From: Megasphaera sp. AM44-1BH
GTDB taxonomy: Bacteria; Bacillota; Negativicutes; Veillonellales; Megasphaeraceae
Direction of reading: 5' to 3'
Length of the DNA: 12,451 nucleotides
NCBI RefSeq assembly: GCF_003467125.1
Contig: NZ_QSFA01000034.1
Location: forward strand, 1-12,451
Positions 1 to 6,667 of the stretch are shown one piece after another. Positions within the stretch are counted from its first letter, which is position 1; each line of letters begins with the position of its first letter. Under the pieces are notes generated by a model, which searched no databases, was not told the origin of the DNA, and worked only from the letters and a program-made list of their open reading frames with translations. Position numbers and translations under genes: made by a program.

Positions 1-42
1 AAAAATTGGACTAGGGGTGACCACACCACAAAATCTGGACTA
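1..42. repeat. Imperfect tandem repeat at window edge, possible IS terminus
   Basis: Two near-identical 13-mers, AAAAATTGGACTA (1-13) and AAAATCTGGACTA (30-42), lie in direct orientation with a 29-nt period. The segment between them contains GGGGTGACCACA. Spaced TGGAC motifs next to a GGGGT run recall ends of IS3-family elements, but the window starts here, so neither a second end nor a target duplication can be seen. It could equally be an intergenic repeat. Confidence 0.3.
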
Positions 43-50
43 ATACCGAT

Positions 51-103
51 AAAAAAACTGTGCATGACTGATCCTGTCTGGATCGTCATGCACAGTTTTT
101 TTT
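51..103. terminator. Bidirectional rho-independent terminator downstream of hydA
   Basis: A perfect 12-bp stem (57-68 with 85-96, ACTGTGCATGAC) continues inward through GATCC/GGATC (70-74 with 80-84, after a one-base bulge at 69) to a 5-nt loop. Seven A's precede it and a run of eight T's follows, so it can end transcription in either direction. It lies about 50 nt past the hydA stop codon and is the natural end of the hydA transcript; it would also stop transcripts entering from the left. Confidence 0.85.
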
Positions 104-152
104 CGCTATGTCATGTTTTATTGTATCTTGTATGCATTAATAGCACATACGA

Positions 153-1613
153 TTACACGGCATTATTCGTGTGGGGTTTGAAACGGGTCGATGACGGGTT
201 CGTTTCCGGAGTCAGGTTTTTCATTTCTCCCAGGTCATCGCTGCGGTCTGTGAAATAGGTGTGCAGCATCATTTCAGCACGTTCGGAAAGAGGTTCGCCG
301 AGGAATTGTTTATACAAATCCTGAATTTCAGGATTTTCCCAGCTGGCTTTGTAGGTTGCATCTACGTCGCTCTGATAGAGTGAATCCATGCGTGCCTGTT
401 GAACCTTCTTTACCTGGGGCAATTTGACTTTAGGCTGACCGCCACCACCAATGCAGCCGCCAGGGCAGGCCATGACTTCAATAAAAGAATAATTTTCAAA
501 GTCTTCCGTGGAAATCAGTTCATCCAGGAATTTACGGGCATTGCCCAGGCCACTGATAGCAGCGACATGAATGACGAAATGACCAAAGACGACAGAAGCT
601 TTTTTGACACCATCGAGTCCACGGACCGGTTCAAAGGGAATAAAGTCTTTAGGAGCTTTACGGCCTGTAAAGAAATAATAGGCTGTGCGGATTGCTGCTT
701 CCATGACACCGCCGCTGTTGCCGAAAATGCGGCCGCCACCAGTAGATTCACCGAAGACTTTGTCAAAATCACTATCGGCTATACCGGAAAAATCAATTCC
801 TTCTTCCTGTATCCATTGGGCCAGTTCACGGGTCGTGATTGAAATATCTGTATCCCGCAGTTCAGGGATATTCCAGAAATCTGCCGATGCATTTAGTTCC
901 GGACGGCGTATTTCAGCTTTTTTAGCCGTACAGGGCGCTACGTCTACAATGACGACGTTTCTGGGGTCGAGATTATTATTTTTTACAAACCATGTCTTCA
1001 TCGCTGAGCTCATGATGCTGATAGGACTCTTGGTCGAAGACAGATGGGGAATGAGATCAGGATAGAATGTTTCCAGAAATTCGACCCAGGCAGGACAGCA
1101 GCTGGTAAATTGCGGGATAGGAATTTCTTCAGACTGAAGACGATGCAGTAATTCCATGGCTTCTTCCATGATGGTCATGTCAGCGCCAAAGTCTGTATCA
1201 AATACGTAATCAGCGCCCAGTGCATGCAGGGCTCCTACCATTTTCCCCTGTACAAATGTACCGGGTTCCATACCGAAGGCTTCTCCGAGACCGACGCGGA
1301 CAGCAGGTGCTGTCTGGAACATGACAATCTTATCCGGGTCTTTTATGGCTGCTTTTACTTTGTCCAGATCGGACACTTCTGTGATAGCCCCAAAGGGGCA
1401 TACTGCCGCACATTGTCCACAGTGGACACAGATAGGCATGTCGCCTGTGCTTTCCAGATTATAATAATCCATAACAGTCTGAGTGTTTGCACACGTGCGG
1501 CGGCATAATGTACAATTTTTGCACTTACTTTCGTCAAATTGTACAGAACAATTGTGTTCATCAATAGGGACACGGCGCTGCGTTTCCTTGAATCTGCTTT
1601 GAAATGTAGGCAT
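153..1613 (-). CDS. hydA: Monomeric [FeFe] hydrogenase (HydA)
   Basis: A 486-residue iron-only hydrogenase that catalyses reversible proton reduction to H2 with electrons from ferredoxin or flavodoxin in the cytoplasm, disposing of reductant during fermentation. The N-terminus carries two [4Fe-4S] motifs of CxxCxxCxxxC type (C31/C34/C37/C41 and C62/C65/C68/C72). The H-cluster domain has L1 TSCCPAW (170-176), L2 APCTAKKAE (226-234) and L3 MACPGGCIGGGGQP (381-394), so the four cluster cysteines C172, C228, C383 and C387 and the proton-relay Cys next to C172 are present. The C-terminal stretch with YKQFLGEP matches the small-subunit-like domain fused in monomeric enzymes. L2 begins with Ala where Met is usual. 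The start at 1613 is chosen because AAGGAG lies 7 nt upstream; an in-frame ATG at 1655 lacks this and would add 14 residues. The gene is monocistronic, with its own promoter and terminator. Confidence 0.96.
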   Translation of the reverse strand: MPTFQSRFKETQRRVPIDEHNCSVQFDESKCKNCTLCRRTCANTQTVMDYYNLESTGDMPICVHCGQCAAVCPFGAITEVSDLDKVKAAIKDPDKIVMFQTAPAVRVGLGEAFGMEPGTFVQGKMVGALHALGADYVFDTDFGADMTIMEEAMELLHRLQSEEIPIPQFTSCCPAWVEFLETFYPDLIPHLSSTKSPISIMSSAMKTWFVKNNNLDPRNVVIVDVAPCTAKKAEIRRPELNASADFWNIPELRDTDISITTRELAQWIQEEGIDFSGIADSDFDKVFGESTGGGRIFGNSGGVMEAAIRTAYYFFTGRKAPKDFIPFEPVRGLDGVKKASVVFGHFVIHVAAISGLGNARKFLDELISTEDFENYSFIEVMACPGGCIGGGGQPKVKLPQVKKVQQARMDSLYQSDVDATYKASWENPEIQDLYKQFLGEPLSERAEMMLHTYFTDRSDDLGEMKNLTPETNPSSTRFKPHTNNAV

Positions 1614-1644
1614 TTTTCTCTCCTTATTGAATGAGAATAACTTC

Positions 1645-1655
1645 TTGATAATCAA
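1645..1655. promoter_or_regulatory. Short palindrome in hydA leader
   Basis: TTGATAATCAA is a perfect 5-1-5 palindrome in the untranslated leader of hydA, between the -10 box and the ribosome binding site. The half-sites look like those of FNR (TTGAT...ATCAA), but the spacer is 1 nt rather than 4. It could be an operator for another dimeric regulator, or chance in an AT-rich leader. Confidence 0.25.
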
Positions 1656-1660
1656 ATGAT

Positions 1661-1680
1661 TTTTTTCACAATCTATTATA
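1661..1680 (-). promoter_or_regulatory. hydA promoter -10 box with Rex-like half site
   Basis: On the minus strand a perfect TATAAT occupies 1680-1675, about 60 nt before the hydA start; no convincing -35 box is visible 16-18 nt upstream. Immediately downstream is TTGTGAA (1671-1665) followed by AAAA. TTGTGAA-N4-TTCACAA is the known operator of the NADH-sensing repressor Rex, which controls hydrogenase genes in many Firmicutes. Here the second half-site is degraded to ATCATTT, keeping only the central TCA, so Rex control is a suggestion only. Confidence 0.5.
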
Positions 1681-1780
1681 TATTGGATAATACAAAATAC
1701 TACTTTTTTCCATTATTTTTTAGTATTTGTTTTGAGAGATTTTACATCTTTTCTATTCGTTTTGTACATAGCAGTGTATA

Positions 1781-1839
1781 AAAAACGTTACCTTTATTAT
1801 TTTTTTTAATATCACACATAAAAGTAATAAAGGCAACGT
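1781..1839 (-). terminator. Rho-independent terminator of the peptidase-MATE unit
   Basis: A 20-nt inverted repeat (1785-1804 with 1820-1839, two mismatches) forms a long stem around a 15-nt AT-rich loop. Read on the minus strand, the stem is followed by TTTTTT (complement of the A's at 1780-1785). It begins about 50 nt past the MATE stop codon and fits as the end of that transcript. It also separates the unit from the hydA promoter. Confidence 0.75.
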
Positions 1840-1889
1840 GAATTATTTGATAAAAATAAAGGCTGATTGGTTATATCTTTGAATATTCA

Positions 1890-3218
1890 CTAATTTTTCA
1901 GACTTGCCATAATATAGAAATAACAGCCGGCGGTAAAGAAACATGCCGCAATCCAGCAGACAGGACTGGCACAACAAATGCCAAAGTATCCCCAGCGGCT
2001 GGCCAGAAAATACGCAGCTCCACCACGAAGACTGAGTTCGATGATGCTGCTTGTAAGAGGAACTGCAGAAATTCCCATGCCCTGTACGGCATTGCGGTAG
2101 ACAAAAATCTGACCGAGAAAAAAATAAAACGGCACGCTCAGGGTGATATAGAGCCAGGCCTGCTGTAACAGGAACTCATCGTGCTCACTGGTGAAAATAC
2201 TTAATATATCCCGGCCGCCGAGATACATGGCAGCTGCCGCAAGAGCACAGAAGGCCAGTGATACAAGGGAGCACTGGCGTACACCCTGGCGGATGCGGCC
2301 ATAGTTTCCAGCCCCGTAATTCTGGGCGGAATATACGGCCATGGCAATACCGAAAGAGACCATAGGCTGCAGTGCCAGTTGTTCAATCCGCGTGGCAGAG
2401 ACAAAACCGGCAATTGTTTCCGGCCCGAATGTATTGCATACCGACTGGATTATGATGATTCCCAGGGATATAATCAAAAACTGGGCTGCCATGGGCAGGC
2501 CGATGCGCAGATGCTGGAGTGCGAAAACCGTATCCCAGTGCCAGTCCCGGCGATGCAGATGTAATATGGGAAAATGACGCCGCATATATATCAGACAGAG
2601 AATAGCGGACACTGCCTGTGCCAGGACGAGCGCGACGGCCGAACCGGGTACGCCCCAGCCGAAACAGGTAATAAACAACAATGCCAGTGCCACATTCAGT
2701 AGTGAGGAAAAGATGAGAAAGTACAATGGCGTGCGGCTGTCTCCCAGTGCCCGGCAGGCACAGGAAAGAAGGTTATAAAACATCATGGCCAGAAGTCCAT
2801 AGGCAATAATCATGACATAGTGATACGAATCATCATACAGCTCATTTGAAATATTCATGAGCTGAAGGAACCAGGGCATGCAGAGCCAGGCAGTCAGCAT
2901 GAGCAGGACCGTCAGACCGGAAGAGAGCATAAGGGACATAGAAAATGAGCGGCGTACGCCTTCGTAATCCCCGCCGCCGAACCGTTGTCCCATAATGACT
3001 GTGAATCCCGATGCCATACCGATAGTCAGTCCCAGGAGAGCCATGAACAATGGTGCTGTGGCTCCCACGGCAGCCAGGGCATGAACGCCTATGAAACGGC
3101 CAACGATGATAATATCAGCAATATTGTAGAACTGCTGAAAAACATTTCCAATCAAAAGGGGACCCGTAAAAGCCAGAATCAGCTTTATCGGGTTCCCTTC
3201 GGTCATATTGTGTACCAT
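1890..3218 (-). CDS. MATE-family multidrug/solute efflux transporter
   Basis: A 442-residue inner-membrane protein of the MATE family, which exports cationic drugs, metabolites or dyes by Na+ or H+ antiport. It is nearly all hydrophobic helices and fits the usual 12-helix, two-repeat layout, with MatE repeats at roughly residues 13-172 and 236-397. The N-terminal signature (TGPLLIGN at 18-25, then QFYNIADIIIVGRF) includes a conserved Asp at 35. The start lies 9 nt after the stop of the M20 peptidase gene. The only ribosome binding site, AAAGGAG, lies inside the last codons of that gene, 12 nt from the ATG, so translation is probably coupled to the upstream gene. Both reading frames are the same phase, separated by the stop and three codons. 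Substrate cannot be read from the sequence; export linked to the peptidase product is an inference from context. Confidence 0.9.
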   Translation of the reverse strand: MVHNMTEGNPIKLILAFTGPLLIGNVFQQFYNIADIIIVGRFIGVHALAAVGATAPLFMALLGLTIGMASGFTVIMGQRFGGGDYEGVRRSFSMSLMLSSGLTVLLMLTAWLCMPWFLQLMNISNELYDDSYHYVMIIAYGLLAMMFYNLLSCACRALGDSRTPLYFLIFSSLLNVALALLFITCFGWGVPGSAVALVLAQAVSAILCLIYMRRHFPILHLHRRDWHWDTVFALQHLRIGLPMAAQFLIISLGIIIIQSVCNTFGPETIAGFVSATRIEQLALQPMVSFGIAMAVYSAQNYGAGNYGRIRQGVRQCSLVSLAFCALAAAAMYLGGRDILSIFTSEHDEFLLQQAWLYITLSVPFYFFLGQIFVYRNAVQGMGISAVPLTSSIIELSLRGGAAYFLASRWGYFGICCASPVCWIAACFFTAGCYFYIMASLKN

Positions 3219-3227
3219 GTAATACGG

Positions 3228-4367
3228 TTACTCCTTTTGGCATGCCGGGGACGTCAGGATGAATTCGGCGAGCTGGATGAATCCCGGGACAAGTGAATCG
3301 AGATCCAGGTTTTCATATACGGAATGAGCGCGGCGCCCTATGCAGGTACCAAATGAAATGGCCGGAATCCCCAGGCTGAGTGGGATATTTGCATCGGTAC
3401 TGGCAGACTGGAAGGTTGTCGTCAGTCCGTGGGCAGAACGGATACGGGCCAGACGCCGACACATGTCAGAATTTTCTGCTCCGTCATTACATGGCCGTTC
3501 ACCGAGGAACGTTTCCGTAATCTGAATTTTAGGATCCCGTGCTGCATCAAGCAGTTCGTGGAATTTTTGATCTACCCGCTGGAGTTCTTCTTTGGATTCA
3601 GAACGCAGGTCAATCGTAAAGGATGCGTGTTCGGCAATGGAATTTACCGTTGAACCGCCCTGGATAGTGCCGACATTATATGTCGTTTTAGGACTGGCTG
3701 GTACATCCAGGTTATAGAGATTCCAGATGATGCCGGAAGCAATGGCAATGGCATTATCGTTTCCAAAGTTTCCCCAGCTGTGGCCGCCTTCGGCCTGTAC
3801 GTCAATCTGATACCGGTGTGAACCGACGGCAAGATTGATGAACGAATCACTGTTGCAATCGACGGCGACCATTTCGCTGACTTCATGGGCATGGTCCGTC
3901 ATAAACTGACGGATACCCCTGAGGTTTCCCAGACCTTCTTCTCCGACATTAAACAGGAAGAAAGCACCGGCAGGCAGGTCCATATGAAGAGATAAAATCA
4001 TTTCTGCAAAGAAGAGCAGGCTGGCCACGTTGGCGCTGTTGTCACCACAGGAAGGAGCGGCAAACACATTTCCTTTGATTTTCGGTTTGATAGAAGTTAC
4101 CTGGTTGAATACGGTATCGATATGAGCTCCATAAACAGGATGTTTCGTCCCCTTCGTAATCTGACAGGGCCAGATTACATTGCCGGCACTATCTATATAA
4201 GCTTCCGATGCTCCCAGCTTGTGAAGATAAGCCAATATCCAATTGGCTTTAGCTTGTTCAGCACCTGTAGGTGATGGCAGGCTGCAGATAGCTGTCAGAA
4301 GTTCAATAAGATGATTTTCATTAGTTCTGGCAAAACGGTTTATTTGATTCGCGATAGATGTATTCAT
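3228..4367 (-). CDS. M20-family metallopeptidase/amidohydrolase (PepT-like)
   Basis: A cytosolic di-zinc hydrolase of the M20/M25/M40 clan, about 379 residues; members cleave di- and tripeptides or N-acyl amino acids. Using numbering from the longest frame (start 4373), the metal ligands and catalytic residues are all visible: H84 with D86 (GAHIDTVF), bridging D111 (CGDN), general base E145 and ligand E146 (GEEG), D172 (VDCNSD) and H350 (RRAHSVYEN). H198 in EGGHSWGNFG marks the inserted dimerisation domain, roughly 185-300. Three ATGs lie in tandem (4373, 4370, 4367). A GGGGG ribosome binding site is only 1 nt from the first but 7 nt from the third, so 4367 is preferred. The gene is transcribed divergently from the opp operon and is followed by MATE. 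A role in breaking down peptides brought in by Opp is inferred; exact specificity (tripeptidase, dipeptidase, acylase) is open. Confidence 0.9.
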   Translation of the reverse strand: MNTSIANQINRFARTNENHLIELLTAICSLPSPTGAEQAKANWILAYLHKLGASEAYIDSAGNVIWPCQITKGTKHPVYGAHIDTVFNQVTSIKPKIKGNVFAAPSCGDNSANVASLLFFAEMILSLHMDLPAGAFFLFNVGEEGLGNLRGIRQFMTDHAHEVSEMVAVDCNSDSFINLAVGSHRYQIDVQAEGGHSWGNFGNDNAIAIASGIIWNLYNLDVPASPKTTYNVGTIQGGSTVNSIAEHASFTIDLRSESKEELQRVDQKFHELLDAARDPKIQITETFLGERPCNDGAENSDMCRRLARIRSAHGLTTTFQSASTDANIPLSLGIPAISFGTCIGRRAHSVYENLDLDSLVPGFIQLAEFILTSPACQKE

Positions 4368-4399
4368 CATCATACCCCCTTTTCATTCATATAAATTTA

Positions 4400-4405
4400 A
4401 TTATA
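4400..4405 (-). promoter_or_regulatory. Candidate -10 box for the peptidase-MATE unit
   Basis: On the minus strand a perfect TATAAT lies at 4405-4400, giving a leader of about 25-30 nt before the peptidase start. The expected -35 position holds TATACC, a poor match, so the promoter may need an activator or be a weak site. Confidence 0.45.
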
Positions 4406-4444
4406 CACCACAGGTACGGAATGGTATATGCATGTATTTTATTA

Positions 4445-4490
4445 TTTCACATCATGAAACTATCTGAAAATATTATGTTTACATGTGAAA
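4445..4490. promoter_or_regulatory. Paired TTTCACAT half-sites in the divergent region
   Basis: TTTCACATCATGAAA (4445-4459) and TTTACATGTGAAA (4478-4490) are two imperfect palindromes. They share the octamer TTTCACAT, direct at 4445-4452 and inverted at 4483-4490. They lie between the divergent peptidase and opp promoters, upstream of both. The arrangement resembles paired regulator binding sites. No specific regulator can be named. Confidence 0.3.
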
Positions 4491-4511
4491 ATATAAAATT
4501 AGTTAAAAAAT

Positions 4512-4528
4512 AATACGTTTAACGTATT
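4512..4528. promoter_or_regulatory. 17-bp perfect palindromic operator over the opp -35 box
   Basis: AATACGTT-T-AACGTATT is a perfect 8-1-8 palindrome whose last two bases are the first two of the TTGACA -35 hexamer. A dimeric repressor bound here would block RNA polymerase at the opp promoter. The size and symmetry suit a GntR-, TetR- or LacI-type protein, but the family cannot be decided and no regulator gene is in the window. Confidence 0.6.
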
Positions 4529-4555
4529 GACATTTTAAACCGAACGGTGTATTAT
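4527..4555 (+). promoter_or_regulatory. Sigma-70 type promoter of the opp operon
   Basis: A consensus -35 TTGACA (4527-4532) is separated by exactly 17 nt from -10 TATTAT (4550-4555). The transcript should start near 4562, leaving a leader of about 130 nt before oppB. This is the best promoter in the window, and the 17-bp palindrome overlaps its -35 box. Confidence 0.8.
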
Positions 4556-4561
4556 TCAAGC

Positions 4562-4636
4562 ATACCTAAACAAGTTCAAAGACAGGAAGATGCAATGGTG
4601 CATAGTATTATGTGCCATTGCTCTTTTTTTTAGGTA
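4562..4636 (+). ncRNA. Structured opp leader RNA with internal terminator
   Basis: The predicted transcript begins within a base or two of TACCTAAA (4563-4570), which is perfectly complementary to TTTAGGTA (4629-4636). This 8-bp helix encloses the terminator hairpin at 4592-4621. Transcription stopping at the T-run would leave a compact RNA of about 70 nt; read-through would reach oppB. It may be a cis-acting attenuator or the source of a small RNA. It matches no riboswitch class I recognise, and no leader peptide with a telling codon run is seen. The octamer GGTGCATA of the hairpin (4597-4604) recurs near 4649-4656, downstream. Confidence 0.45.
4592..4631 (+). terminator. Intrinsic terminator inside the opp leader
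   Basis: GCAATGG (4592-4598) pairs with CCATTGC (4615-4621). The stem continues inward for six more pairs, two of them G-T, to a short loop. TC and a run of eight T's (4624-4631) follow directly. It lies downstream of the opp promoter and about 60 nt upstream of the oppB start, so unless relieved it should cut expression of the operon. Confidence 0.7.
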
Positions 4637-4691
4637 GACTGCTGGTCTGGTGCATACAGGCTGACATGTATTGTATTTAGGGGGGATTATT

Positions 4692-5645
4692 ATGGGGAAG
4701 TACATCTTAAAACGAGTGCTTATTTCTATCCCGGTCTTGTTTCTCATATCCATCGGCGCTTTCATCCTGGTCCATCTGACGCCAGGAGATCCGGCTGATA
4801 TGTATATTTCACCGGATATGACAGCAGCCCAGGTAGAAATGACACGAGCTGCTCTGGGACTGGACAAGCCATTATTTATCCAGTATGTAGACTGGATTGC
4901 TAATTTCCTGACAGGAAATATGGGATTTTCCTTTGCTGACCGACAGCCTGTACTGGATATTATCTCCCAGCGTCTCGGACCGACATTGATTCTGATGAGT
5001 ATCAGCCTGATAGTGGCTTATGCGACGGCTATTCCTCTGGGAATCATCGCTGCCCTGCATAAGAACTCGAAACTGGACCGGGCTATCATCGGATGGACAT
5101 TCTTCAATGTCTCGTTTCCGCCGTTCTTCCTGGGACTGGCTCTGATTTATATCTTTGCTGTCGAACTGGATCTGCTGCCTACAGGCGGTATGGAAGTTCT
5201 GGGGATGGAAAATGATGGCATCGACCTGGCAGAACATCTGGTCCTTCCTGTAATCGTCATGGCTTCACAGTTTTCGGCCAATATGATCCGGTACGTACGG
5301 GCCAGTGTCCTGGAAGTACTGGGGCAGAATTACATCCGCACGGCCTTAGCCAAGGGGCTTAAATGGCGTCAGATTTTACGGTTCCATGTACTGCGTAATT
5401 CACTGATTCCTATCGTTACGGTTATTGGGACAGACCTGCCGAAGGTTATTGGCGGTGCTGTTATTACGGAACAGATTTTCCAGTGGCCTGGTATCGGGTC
5501 GCTTACCGTAGCGGCCATTAATTCCCGGGATTATCCCGTACTCATGGCCATCGTTATTTTATCGGCCATTGCCGTTCTGATTGCCAATCTGACTGTAGAT
5601 ATTGCTTATGCGGCGATTGACCCGCGTATCAAGTATAGTAAATAG
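4692..5645 (+). CDS. oppB: Oligopeptide ABC transporter permease OppB/DppB
   Basis: A 317-residue inner-membrane permease, first of the two channel subunits of a peptide-type (family 5) ABC importer. The N-terminus has the family pattern: a first membrane helix (about 9-28) followed by HLTPGDPA (28-35). The cytoplasmic EAA loop that docks on the ATPase is at about 214-240 (YIRTALAKGLKWRQILRFHVLRNSL in two parts: YIRTALAKGLKW, then RQILRFHVLRNSL). The C-terminus ends with the usual AAIDPRIKY. The ATG at 4692 is preferred because GGGGGG lies 6 nt upstream; a TTG at 4671 in the same frame would put that site inside the gene. First gene of the operon; oppC follows after 24 nt. Specificity for peptides rather than nickel or another solute is inferred from family type and the neighbouring peptidase. 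Confidence 0.92.
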   Translation: MGKYILKRVLISIPVLFLISIGAFILVHLTPGDPADMYISPDMTAAQVEMTRAALGLDKPLFIQYVDWIANFLTGNMGFSFADRQPVLDIISQRLGPTLILMSISLIVAYATAIPLGIIAALHKNSKLDRAIIGWTFFNVSFPPFFLGLALIYIFAVELDLLPTGGMEVLGMENDGIDLAEHLVLPVIVMASQFSANMIRYVRASVLEVLGQNYIRTALAKGLKWRQILRFHVLRNSLIPIVTVIGTDLPKVIGGAVITEQIFQWPGIGSLTVAAINSRDYPVLMAIVILSAIAVLIANLTVDIAYAAIDPRIKYSK

Positions 5646-5669
5646 GGGATTTCAAAAGGGGGGACAGGA

Positions 5670-6614
5670 ATGGAAGCAAATAAATTTGTTTTGGTACATC
5701 AAAACAGTATAGGCGCTTCGTTCGGACTGAATGCCCTGAGTGGCAAAAAAGAGAAAGAAAAGGAAGAAGTTCCCGAATCATGGGGGAAGATTACATGGCG
5801 CCGTTTCTGTAAAAACAAGGTAGCTGTATGGAGTCTCGTGCTCTTTGGTGCAATTATCCTGATGGCCGTACTGGCGCCGCTCATTTCGCCATTTGATCCG
5901 GCCCAGACGACAGGGGCCTTTGATGAAGGACCATCAGCCGCTCATCTGCTGGGGACAGATGATGTGGGACGTGATGTATTGAGCCGCCTCATCTATGGTT
6001 CACAGGTTTCATTGATAGTTGGCATCGGTTCTGTTGTCATCTATGCGGCGATTGGTATTACACTGGGACTTCTTTCAGGATATTTTGGTGGAATGGTAGA
6101 CAGCCTGATCATGCGTATTACGGAAGTATTCATGGCATATCCTCAATTCATGATTATCCTGGTCATCGTCAGCCTTATCGGCCCGAATATGATGACGGTT
6201 ATGCTGGTCATGGGCTTCATGGGCTGGCCGCCTATCTGCCGTCTCGTCCGTGGTGAAGTACTCAGCATCAAGACACAGGATTATATCTCTGCTGCCATCG
6301 TTACCGGTTATTCACCGTTTACTATTGTGTTTAAACATATTCTGCCAAACGTTCTATCGCCGATACTGGTAAATTGTACGTTCGGCATCGCCAATGCTAT
6401 CCTGACAGAAGCTTCACTGAGCTTTCTGGGGATGGGCGTACAACCGCCGGCTGCCAGCTGGGGGAATATGCTGACCAGTGCCCAGTCCATCATGGTTCTC
6501 TCCGCAGAACCGTGGCGCTGGATTCCGCCGGGAATTGCCATTCTCATTGCCGTACTGACAATCAATTTCCTCGGCGACGGTCTGAATGAAGCCATAGACG
6601 GCGATTCCAAATAA
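5670..6614 (+). CDS. oppC: Oligopeptide ABC transporter permease OppC/DppC
   Basis: A 314-residue second permease subunit of the same importer. After a charged cytoplasmic N-terminus of about 48 residues, which includes a Lys/Glu-rich stretch (KKEKEKEE), come the first membrane helix and the OppC hallmark HLLGTDDVGRDVLSRLIYG near residues 91-109. The EAA loop begins at about residue 204 (DYISAAIVTGYSPFTIVFKH), followed by ILPN. LSFLGMGVQPPAASWG, typical of the family, lies near the C-terminus. A G-rich ribosome binding site (AGGGGGGACAGGA) ends just before the ATG. It follows oppB by 24 nt and precedes oppA by 53 nt. It should pair with OppB to form the membrane channel. Confidence 0.92.
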   Translation: MEANKFVLVHQNSIGASFGLNALSGKKEKEKEEVPESWGKITWRRFCKNKVAVWSLVLFGAIILMAVLAPLISPFDPAQTTGAFDEGPSAAHLLGTDDVGRDVLSRLIYGSQVSLIVGIGSVVIYAAIGITLGLLSGYFGGMVDSLIMRITEVFMAYPQFMIILVIVSLIGPNMMTVMLVMGFMGWPPICRLVRGEVLSIKTQDYISAAIVTGYSPFTIVFKHILPNVLSPILVNCTFGIANAILTEASLSFLGMGVQPPAASWGNMLTSAQSIMVLSAEPWRWIPPGIAILIAVLTINFLGDGLNEAIDGDSK

Positions 6615-6667
6615 TAAAACAGGGGACAGGATCGCTGACTATATATTTTAAGAAAAGAGGGGTTATT

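Noticed and set aside
1..42. CRISPR repeat array
   Set aside because: Only two diverged 13-nt units with a 16-nt gap are present; no regular repeats and no cas genes.
399..842. 147-codon plus-strand open frame inside hydA
   Set aside because: It lies wholly antisense to the conserved hydrogenase catalytic domain, has no convincing ribosome binding site and its translation resembles no protein family.
1614..1655. Longer N-terminus for HydA starting at ATG 1655
   Set aside because: The extra 14 residues contain the AAGGAG ribosome binding site for the ATG at 1613, and the family begins near the shorter start.
1645..1655. FNR box in the hydA leader
   Set aside because: Half-sites match but the spacer is 1 nt instead of 4, and the site lies downstream of the -10 box.
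4671..4691. TTG start for OppB
   Set aside because: It would place the GGGGGG ribosome binding site inside the gene; the ATG at 4692 is well spaced and gives a normal N-terminus.
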